A stretch of 64,000 nt of DNA from Candidatus Zhuqueibacterota bacterium (GTDB lineage Bacteria > Zhuqueibacterota > Zhuqueibacteria > Oceanimicrobiales > Oceanimicrobiaceae): positions 1 to 64,000 of the forward strand of contig JAJDAF010000004.1 of assembly GCA_029261995.1 (NCBI GenBank), given 5' to 3'. Both the position numbers and the translations under genes were made by a program. Shown here one piece after another: positions 38,171-46,037 of this stretch. How positions within the stretch are numbered: the first letter of the stretch is position 1; each line of letters starts with the position of its first letter. The notes beneath the pieces were generated by a model, which saw nothing but the letters and a program-made list of their open reading frames with translations, did not search any database and was not told the DNA's origin.

Positions 38171-39892
38171 GTGCGCATGACTAAAACAAAACAAAACTCT
38201 AAACGGTATCACAGCATCCTCCTTGGGTTGCTACCCTATTGGACACCGGCAATTCCGCCATTGGGTATTTCCTGCCTCAAGACCTATTTGCAGGAACACG
38301 GCTACGATGTGACTTCATTCGACGCAAACATGAATGCCGGCTTTCGAAAGGTCTACGATGACTACTTCCGGCTGGTCCGGCAGGATGTGCCTGCGGAGAA
38401 GCGCGGAAATTTCTTCAATCAAGGTATGGATGCGATGCGCAATCACATGATGGCGCATTTTAACTACGACGACAAGACGAAGTACGACGAGCTTGTCAAG
38501 ATCATCTATGCGCGCATCTTCTATGCGGACATCTCGGACGAGGTCATTGCTCAGATGAATAGTGTTTTGGATGAATGCTATCGCCTGCTTAAACAATACA
38601 TTGTTGCGAAGCTCGAAATCTGTTCACCGGAGGTGCTTGGTCTTTCGGTTTTTAGCGGCAATCTACCCGCCGCGGTTTACGCTTTTCGTACCGCAAAGGA
38701 ATTTGACCCAAACCTCCACACAGTTATGGGCGGCGGGATCTTTTCGGATCAACTGGCCGAAGGAAGTCCGAATCTTGATTACTTTCTCCAGTACGCGCCA
38801 TTCATTGACCAGATGATAATCGGTGAGGGGGAAGATACATTTCTTGCCCATCTGGAGGGCCGGCTGGACGACTCCAAGCGCTATTTCACGCGGGAAGATA
38901 TGGGCGACACCAGCATCGATGTGACACAGGCTGTCCTTCCGGATTTCTCGGATTTCGATGTCGATAATTACCCGCAACTCGGTTCATATACCTCTCGCAG
39001 TTGTCCGTTCCAATGTAGTTTTTGTGCGGAAACAGTGCATTGGGGTGTGTACCGAAAAAAAACGCCACGCCAGATCGTGGACGAATTAAAGGCTCTGCAT
39101 GCCGAATATGGCCATCAGCTATTCATGATGGGCGACTCGCTTCTCAATCCCGTGATCGTTGGATTGGCGGAAGAATTTGCCAGAGAGAGCATCTGTCTCT
39201 ATTGGGACGGCTACCTGCGCGCTGACCCACCTGCCTGTGAGCAGGTCAACACGATGAGTTGGCGCAAGGGTGGTTACTATCGCGCGCGCTTGGGGGTCGA
39301 AAGTGGTTCCGAAAAGGTGCTGGAGAGCATGAACAAGAAGATCTCCGTCACTCAAATTAAGGAGGCCATTCGTTGCCTTGCCCAGGCCGGAATCAAAACG
39401 ACCACATATTGGATTTGCGGACATCCCGGCGAGACCGAAGCGGATTTCCAGGCTACCCTGGATTTGATTGAGGAAATGCAGGATTGCATTTGGGAGGCCG
39501 AGTGCAACCCGTTTTACTACGCGTTGAAGGGTCAGGTTGATTCAGACAAATGGATGGCACAGTACAAACGTGTTACCCTCTTCCCCGAAGAAGCAACCGA
39601 CATGCTGGTCACTCAGACCTGGACGATGGAAGATTGTCATCCGCTACGAGAGGTAACTTACGAGCGTGTGAATAGATTCACGGAGCATTGCAGGCGCCTC
39701 GGTATTCCCAACCCCTATTCCTTAGAGGAGATATACTACGCAGATGGCCGCTGGCAACAATTGCAGAAAAATGCCGTGCCGCCGCTTGTCGAGCTGCAAA
39801 ATGCTGAAAAATACATAGACGATCGCCGGAAAGTCAAGGAACTGAGTTTGGCCGAAGTGCCAGCAAGCGATCAAGACGATTTCGCATTCTAA
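38171..39892 (+). CDS. B12-binding-domain radical SAM enzyme 2, ending in DDFAF
   Basis: A 573-residue paralogue of the preceding enzyme, alike from start (LLGLLPYWTPAIPPLGISCLK) to end (NAVPPLVELQN). The radical SAM motif is C278-x3-C282-x2-C285 (CPFQCSFC), with RARLGVESGSEKVL and ICGHPGETEADFQ later. The start is GTG 38171, with GAGGTG six bases upstream; an ATG lies six bases further in. The protein ends exactly in DDFAF after an acidic stretch, the same type of tail as the PKS-C proteins at 16415 and 30474. The next gene downstream encodes an NRPS that begins with half a C domain, the proposed partner of this tail. The pair may act at two successive sites or as a heteromeric unit. Substrate and reaction are unknown. 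Confidence 0.88.
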   Translation: MRMTKTKQNSKRYHSILLGLLPYWTPAIPPLGISCLKTYLQEHGYDVTSFDANMNAGFRKVYDDYFRLVRQDVPAEKRGNFFNQGMDAMRNHMMAHFNYDDKTKYDELVKIIYARIFYADISDEVIAQMNSVLDECYRLLKQYIVAKLEICSPEVLGLSVFSGNLPAAVYAFRTAKEFDPNLHTVMGGGIFSDQLAEGSPNLDYFLQYAPFIDQMIIGEGEDTFLAHLEGRLDDSKRYFTREDMGDTSIDVTQAVLPDFSDFDVDNYPQLGSYTSRSCPFQCSFCAETVHWGVYRKKTPRQIVDELKALHAEYGHQLFMMGDSLLNPVIVGLAEEFARESICLYWDGYLRADPPACEQVNTMSWRKGGYYRARLGVESGSEKVLESMNKKISVTQIKEAIRCLAQAGIKTTTYWICGHPGETEADFQATLDLIEEMQDCIWEAECNPFYYALKGQVDSDKWMAQYKRVTLFPEEATDMLVTQTWTMEDCHPLREVTYERVNRFTEHCRRLGIPNPYSLEEIYYADGRWQQLQKNAVPPLVELQNAEKYIDDRRKVKELSLAEVPASDQDDFAF

Positions 39893-40025
39893 TCTCACCG
39901 CGGAGAACCTTGCCGCGTCTTCACCAGTTTTCTAAAAACAGATTTCACCGAAGGCAATCGAACATCTTCAATCGGCAGTTGTCAAAAGGCAATCAGCAAT
40001 AATAACCTAATCTATAGAGCAATAA

Positions 40026-42686
40026 ATGCGTGAAAAGAAGGTTACATCGGCTGAAAAGAAACTATTCGCAAAACAGGCTCAGAAAGAGCGCACGTACTGG
40101 CTGAAGAAACTGTCGGGTGACATGACCCGTAGCCATTTTTCCGTCAACCGAGCACGCGGAACGGCGCGTGAGATTCTTAAATGCAAATTCGACATCTCGA
40201 CTGAGTTGGCCGCTCGGTTACTCGCCATGAGCAATGGCTCGGATGCTCGCCTGCACTTAATCCTCGTTGCGGCTGTCGCTGCTCTGTTGTACAAGCATAC
40301 CGGTAACAAGACTATCATTGTCGGCTCACCCATCGATTTCGTGGAGGTCGAAGGCGAATTGATCAACAAGGTGCTTGCTCTGAAACACGACTGCGATGGC
40401 CAAATGAGTTTCAAATCGCTGCTTCTGCAAACGCGAGATACCGTCAATGAAGCGGTGGAAAACCAGAACTACCCGATTGAATCTTTGTTGAACGACCTGG
40501 ATTTGCCAGCCGAGAGTGAGAACTTTGCACTGTTCGATGTGGCTATTGTACTCGAGAGTCTACAGGACAAGTGCTATTTGGATGATCTGGAGATCAATAC
40601 CATCTTTAGTTTCAGAGCCAACAGCGAGCGCATTGAGGCAGCCATCGACTATAACGCCGCTGTCATTTCAGAGCCAGAGATTCGAGCTGTTTCTGAACGA
40701 TTCCTGCGTTTGCTATCCCAGGCGTTACCTGACGTCGATCTGCCACTTGCAAGAATAAATGTGCTTGCCAAGAAAGAGACCGATTTCCTGCTACGCGAGT
40801 GCAACGCAACCGAACGTAACTATCCCAGAGACGCAAGCCTGAATGCCCTTTTCAAAGAGCATACCGCCCAACATCATCAGGACAACATTGCCGTTGTGTG
40901 TGATGATCAGGCTATCTCCTTTGGACATTTGGACAATCTCTCCGAACAACTGGCCAGTGAACTTTTGACAAAAGGAGCGAAACCCGGCGAGGTTGTTGGA
41001 TTGATGCTTGAACGCTCTATCGAGATGGTGGTTGGTATTCTTGCCGTCCTTAAAGCTGGCGGCGCCTATTTGCCTTTAGATTTTCGCCTGCCGTTGAATC
41101 GGAATCTTTTCATGCTGGATGACAGTGAGACCCGAGTCCTAATTTCCCAGAAGAGCCTGGTCGAAATCTCCGAGGATGAATTGAATTTTCAGAGTCTGCC
41201 TGAATTGATACATATCGATGGTTTCCAGGAGGAGCGGGCCGTCGCAGATGTTCACTCATCGTCTACCGCCGATAGTCTGGCTTACTTGATTTATACTTCC
41301 GGTACTACAGGAACCCCGAAAGCCGTCATGATAGAGCATCGCAACGCCGTGAACTTCATGCATGAGCTTAAAGGTACGGTCTACGACAGATATGGCGACG
41401 GGCTGCGTTTAGGACTGACCTCGTCATTCATTTTCGATGCATCCGTGCAGCTCACCTTCGGCAGTCTTCTTTTCGGCCATACCTTGTTCATTACGAACGA
41501 GTTGGAACGCGCCGACGGCGCACGCTTGATTTCTTTCTGCAACAAATATGGGATTGATGTCATCGACGGAACGCCGACACACCTGCATTTGCTGGCGCAA
41601 GGCTTGGAAAAGGGCAATGCGTTGCTAAGTGTGCGGCATCTGCTCATCGGTGGTGATGTGATTTCCACTAACCACGCGAAAGCCGTTTTTGCCGGACTTG
41701 CGCGTGAAGATGCGATCATAACCAATGTTTACGGACCGACTGAGTGTACGGTTAACGCAAGCTCATTTGACGTAACGCGCGAGAACCTGCACCGCCTGGA
41801 AAATATCCCAATCGGGAAACCCATCGCCAACTATCGTGTCTATGTCCTTGATCGTGACAGGAATCTCGCGCCACTCGGACTCAACGGCGAGCTCTACATC
41901 GCAGGTGACGGAGTTTCCCGGAGTTATTGGAAGCGCGAGCAACTAACCGATTCAAAGTTTGTCCCTGACCCATTTGTAGAGGGACAGAGAATGTATCGAA
42001 CGGGAGACCTGGTGCGGTGGGGTGAAGACGGCAATCTGCGTTTCATTGGTCGGATTGACAGTCAAATTAAGCTACGCGGCTACAGAATCGAGCTTGGCGA
42101 AATAGAGAGCCGGCTACTGAAGCACAACGATATCAGACAGGCGGTAGTGACGATGCGAGAGGATGATGCTGGTGACAAGTATCTTTGCGCATACTTTACT
42201 TCCGGCCGGAAATTTTTGACATCGGAGTTACGCACATTCATGCTGGAAGAACTGCCGGACTATCTGATCCCCTCTTACTTCGTACCGATAGAAAGTATGC
42301 CGCTCATGCCCTCCGGCAAGATTGACCGCAAGAATCTGCCAGAACCCTTTGAGCTTATCGAAAGTGAAGTGGATTATGTCGCCCCGCGCAACGATGTCGA
42401 ATCCAGGTTGGCGAGCGTCTGGCAGGCTGAACTTCGCCTCGACAAGATTGGCGTGCTGGACAATTACTTCAATATCGGCGGTGACTCGATCAAATCGATA
42501 AGCCTGGTCAATGCGATCAATGAGACATTCGATGGTTCGTTTAAGATCGTTGACCTCTATCAAAATGAGACCATCGAAAAAATCGCCAGAGTCATTGATC
42601 AAGAGAAGCAATCTGGAAAACAGGAATACCAGGATGCGCTTGCCGAAGTTGAGAGTGTGAAGGAAGCCTATTTGTCGAAGCCGTAA
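40026..42686 (+). CDS. NRPS: half-C lobe-A(Gln-like)-PCP
   Basis: An 886-residue single-module protein. Residues 1 to about 240 are the C-terminal lobe of a condensation domain only (YWLKKL, TIIVGSPIDF, FKSLLLQTRDTVNEAVENQNYPIESLL); there is no HHxxxDG lobe, as in the Tyr-activating NRPS. The A domain (about 272-770) has TSGTTG, FDASVQLTF, IGGD, NVYGPTE and SGKIDRK. Its code D-A-Q-D-L-G-V-V-N is one change from the Gln code D-A-Q-D-L-G-V-V-D, so Gln or a close analogue is expected. The PCP has GGDSI (about 817), the form usual before an E domain, yet none follows. By module logic it should complete the C domain ending the PKS protein at 30497. It also follows directly the radical SAM gene whose product ends in DDFAF. 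No strong Shine-Dalgarno is visible. Confidence 0.9.
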   Translation: MREKKVTSAEKKLFAKQAQKERTYWLKKLSGDMTRSHFSVNRARGTAREILKCKFDISTELAARLLAMSNGSDARLHLILVAAVAALLYKHTGNKTIIVGSPIDFVEVEGELINKVLALKHDCDGQMSFKSLLLQTRDTVNEAVENQNYPIESLLNDLDLPAESENFALFDVAIVLESLQDKCYLDDLEINTIFSFRANSERIEAAIDYNAAVISEPEIRAVSERFLRLLSQALPDVDLPLARINVLAKKETDFLLRECNATERNYPRDASLNALFKEHTAQHHQDNIAVVCDDQAISFGHLDNLSEQLASELLTKGAKPGEVVGLMLERSIEMVVGILAVLKAGGAYLPLDFRLPLNRNLFMLDDSETRVLISQKSLVEISEDELNFQSLPELIHIDGFQEERAVADVHSSSTADSLAYLIYTSGTTGTPKAVMIEHRNAVNFMHELKGTVYDRYGDGLRLGLTSSFIFDASVQLTFGSLLFGHTLFITNELERADGARLISFCNKYGIDVIDGTPTHLHLLAQGLEKGNALLSVRHLLIGGDVISTNHAKAVFAGLAREDAIITNVYGPTECTVNASSFDVTRENLHRLENIPIGKPIANYRVYVLDRDRNLAPLGLNGELYIAGDGVSRSYWKREQLTDSKFVPDPFVEGQRMYRTGDLVRWGEDGNLRFIGRIDSQIKLRGYRIELGEIESRLLKHNDIRQAVVTMREDDAGDKYLCAYFTSGRKFLTSELRTFMLEELPDYLIPSYFVPIESMPLMPSGKIDRKNLPEPFELIESEVDYVAPRNDVESRLASVWQAELRLDKIGVLDNYFNIGGDSIKSISLVNAINETFDGSFKIVDLYQNETIEKIARVIDQEKQSGKQEYQDALAEVESVKEAYLSKP

Positions 42687-42770
42687 GTCATCCTTCGAAG
42701 TTATTGCTGCCGCAGGAAACAATTCCTGCTAGTCTGTGCCAATCCGCCACCAAGAAGCTTGAGCCCTTAG

Positions 42771-45700
42771 ATGAACAATAGCCCCAAAATAGAAGACGTC
42801 TTCCCACTTAGCGATATCGCTCGCGGAATGGTCTATCATTCCGTGAAAGACACCGGCGCGAATATCTATCATGACCAGACATATTTCCGGATGCGCGTCC
42901 AAGGTTATGATTTCGCGCGTTTTCAAAAAGCCATGTCCTTGCTGGTTATCACGCATGAAAATCTGCGTTCGTACTTCGATTTGTTCGGGCACGAGCAGCC
43001 GCTGCAGATTGTTTGCGAGGACATGCCCGCCACCATCGAGATGCTCGATCTTTCGGACGTCGTAGAGGCGGACCAGCAAGCAAGGATTCAGACGATTCTG
43101 GGAGATGACAGGCAGAAGCCGTTTGATTTTGCGCGAGCCGCCCCGTTGTGGCGGATGTACGTGGTCGAGCTTGGGGAGGAAGGCTACTGTTTCATTTGGG
43201 TAAATCATCACGCCATTGCCGATGGTTGGAGCACGGCCAGTTTAATGACCGAACTATATTTGACCTACGAGGAGTTGGCAAAGAATCCGGCTTTCGTTCC
43301 TGTGAAACCGAAAAGTAGTTACAAAGACTTTGTTGTCGAACAGATCATCGAGAAAAAGAACCAGGACAGCAGAGATTTCTGGAAACTGGAGTTGGAAAAC
43401 TATAAGAGGTTGGAATTCCCTGTTCCATCAAAGACCTATTTGACCGATTGCACGCGAGTCAATCGCGTGCTGGACAGCGAACTCTTGGCCGCTTTGAATA
43501 AGACGGCCAAGAGCTTAAACACATCTCTTAAACATATCTGTTTCGCCGCCTACACTTACATGCTTAACATGCTTTCGTACGACGGCGATTTTGTCGTCGG
43601 CCTGGTGACGAACAACCGGCCACTTTGCGATGACTCAGAAAAGATAATCGGCTGTTTCCTCAATACCGTGCCGGTTCGGTCTCGCGTCCCCAACGACCTG
43701 ACTTGGTCACAATATGTTAAGTGGATTGACGGTCGGCTTAAGGAGCTGGCAAGGTACAATCGGTTGCCACTTACTGAAATCGTTGCCATTATCGGGGAGG
43801 AAACTCTGAATCGCAATCCAATTTTCGACACCATCTTTAACTTTGTTGACTTTCATATTTTCGACGACGCCAGGGTGGAAGAGCAGGAGAATGAAGATGA
43901 AAGCGGCGATGAGATTGTAGCGGAAGGGCATGAGATTACCAACACCTACTTCGACTTTAATGTCAATGTGACATTTGGCGGATTCAGCGTTTCCTGCGCA
44001 TGCCATACGGCGTTCGTTGATCCCGAACTGGCTGTACGGCTGATTTCCTATTTTGAGGCGATTCTCAATCATTTGGTGACCGTGCCGGATGCAATGGCCA
44101 GCAAACAAGAAATCCTCCTTGAAGAGGAAAAATGGAAACTCCTGAACACTTTCAACGACACGACGAGTACTTACTCCAGGGAGCGACTCGTTCATCATAT
44201 ATTCGAGCAAAATGTCAAGAGCACTCCGGAGGCAGAGGCGATTGTGACGATGGCAAGCCGGTTAACTTATTCAGATGTGAATGCTCGGGCGAACCGGCTT
44301 GCCAGGCTCTTGCGGCAGCAAGGTGTTGCACGCGGTGATTTTGTTGCCGTACTGCTACACCGCAGTCCGGAAATGATAATCAGCTTATTTGCAATTTTGA
44401 AGGTTGGCGCAGCGTATTTGCCCATCGATCCGCACTATCCGCCAGGCAGAATTCAGTACTTGCTTGATGACAGCCGGGCCAGGTTGAGCATCACAGATGG
44501 CGACAGCGAGGCAGCTCTGGATGAGAAAAATGAAACCATCCTGTTGGATACCTGCGAATTGCAGGAGCTTGCCGGTGACAATTCAGCTACAAAGGCAAGC
44601 AGCGATGACCTGGCTTACCTGATCTACACCAGCGGCTCAACAGGCGAGCCGAAAGGTGCTGTTGTCGAGCACGGCTCTCTCCTGAATCGTCTGTTCTGGA
44701 TGCAAAAACACTATGCGCTGGGCCGGGACGATGTCGTTCTGCAGAAAACCACATACACGTTTGATGTCTCCGTCTGGGAATTGTTTTGGTGGGGTATGAC
44801 AGGCGCCAAAATTTTTCTCTTGCCACCTGGTGGCGAAAGTGACCCAGGACAAATCGTTGAAGCGATCAAAGAGCACGGGGTCACGGTGATGCACTTTGTG
44901 CCTTCCATGTTGTCCGCTTTTCTCGAGTACATCGAAGAGCGCGATTTGAGCGCGGAGCTCGCATCTCTAAAACAGGTTTACACCAGCGGCGAAGCGCTTT
45001 CCGTTTTGCATGTGGCGCAGTTTGACCGGCTTATCAGCAGCGAACATGGGACCCGTTTGACAAATCTCTACGGTCCCACGGAAGCAACCATCGATGTCAC
45101 CGGATTTGATTGCCTGCCAGGTTGGGATGCAAATCGTATTTCTGTACCGATCGGCAAACCCATTGACAACACGCGGATGTACATTATAGACAAGAGTTAT
45201 CAGTTGCAGGCGATAGAGGCTGTTGGCGAGCTTTGCATCGCCGGCGACAATCTTGCCCGCGGCTATCTGGGCCGAGATGAGCTGACTGCCGAAAAATTTA
45301 TCAAGAATCCATTTGAGACAACCGGCCGGCTTTATCGCACCGGTGATTTGGCTCGCTGGCTGCCCGATGGCAATATCGAATTCCTTGGGCGAATCGATGG
45401 CCAGGTGAAGCTGCGCGGCTTCCGCATTGAGGTTGGTGAGATTGAAGGCCAACTTGTCCGTCATCCGGACCTGCGTGAGGCAGCGGTTCTGGCTAAGGGA
45501 CAGAGTCAGGAATCCCGTTATCTCTGGGCTTATTTTGTCGCATCTCGAGAAGTAACAGCGGATGAACTACGAGAGCATCTTTCGCAGAGCCTGCCGACCT
45601 ACATGATTCCATCCGTATTCGTGCAGCTGGACGAATTGCCCTGCACGCGCAGTGGCAAGCTCGACAGCAAGAAGCTGGCAAGCATGGAAGGTCCGGTCGA

Positions 45701-46037
45701 GAGTGACGTCGAGTACATCGCGCCGGAAACGGACGTCGAAGGTGGCCTGGCTGAAATCTGGAAGAAGGTTCTGAATCTGGACAATGTCAGTGTCAATGTC
45801 AACTTTTTTCATATCGGTGGCAGTTCGCTCAGCCTGATCAAAGTCAATAACGAAATCAACAAAACGTTCAATGTGGATATCCCGATCGTGCTCATGTTCA
45901 AGTACTATACGATCCGCTCGCTGGCGGAGTATATTAGCCAGGAAGCTGAAACGGTAATCATGTCGGATGAAGAGATCGATGAGTCGGTCGCGCTCATGCA
46001 AGAGACGTCTGGCCTGCTTTTGGAGGACGTTGAATGA
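42771..46037 (+). CDS. NRPS module: C-A(Ser)-PCP
   Basis: A 1,088-residue single-module synthetase. The C domain begins at the N-terminus (VFPLSDIARGMVYHS) and has HHAIADG near residue 146; the opening resembles D-donor C domains although the preceding protein has no E domain. The A domain (about 473-965) has TSGSTG, FDVSVWELFW, TSGEAL, NLYGPTE and SGKLDSKK. Its code D-V-W-H-Y-S-L-I-D is the serine code with one conservative aromatic change, so Ser is predicted with good confidence. The PCP is GGSSLS (about 1015). The stop overlaps the next PKS start (ATGA), so Ser is probably handed directly to that PKS module. Extension there with reduction and dehydration would give a vinylogous serine unit. 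Confidence 0.93.
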   Translation: MNNSPKIEDVFPLSDIARGMVYHSVKDTGANIYHDQTYFRMRVQGYDFARFQKAMSLLVITHENLRSYFDLFGHEQPLQIVCEDMPATIEMLDLSDVVEADQQARIQTILGDDRQKPFDFARAAPLWRMYVVELGEEGYCFIWVNHHAIADGWSTASLMTELYLTYEELAKNPAFVPVKPKSSYKDFVVEQIIEKKNQDSRDFWKLELENYKRLEFPVPSKTYLTDCTRVNRVLDSELLAALNKTAKSLNTSLKHICFAAYTYMLNMLSYDGDFVVGLVTNNRPLCDDSEKIIGCFLNTVPVRSRVPNDLTWSQYVKWIDGRLKELARYNRLPLTEIVAIIGEETLNRNPIFDTIFNFVDFHIFDDARVEEQENEDESGDEIVAEGHEITNTYFDFNVNVTFGGFSVSCACHTAFVDPELAVRLISYFEAILNHLVTVPDAMASKQEILLEEEKWKLLNTFNDTTSTYSRERLVHHIFEQNVKSTPEAEAIVTMASRLTYSDVNARANRLARLLRQQGVARGDFVAVLLHRSPEMIISLFAILKVGAAYLPIDPHYPPGRIQYLLDDSRARLSITDGDSEAALDEKNETILLDTCELQELAGDNSATKASSDDLAYLIYTSGSTGEPKGAVVEHGSLLNRLFWMQKHYALGRDDVVLQKTTYTFDVSVWELFWWGMTGAKIFLLPPGGESDPGQIVEAIKEHGVTVMHFVPSMLSAFLEYIEERDLSAELASLKQVYTSGEALSVLHVAQFDRLISSEHGTRLTNLYGPTEATIDVTGFDCLPGWDANRISVPIGKPIDNTRMYIIDKSYQLQAIEAVGELCIAGDNLARGYLGRDELTAEKFIKNPFETTGRLYRTGDLARWLPDGNIEFLGRIDGQVKLRGFRIEVGEIEGQLVRHPDLREAAVLAKGQSQESRYLWAYFVASREVTADELREHLSQSLPTYMIPSVFVQLDELPCTRSGKLDSKKLASMEGPVESDVEYIAPETDVEGGLAEIWKKVLNLDNVSVNVNFFHIGGSSLSLIKVNNEINKTFNVDIPIVLMFKYYTIRSLAEYISQEAETVIMSDEEIDESVALMQETSGLLLEDVE

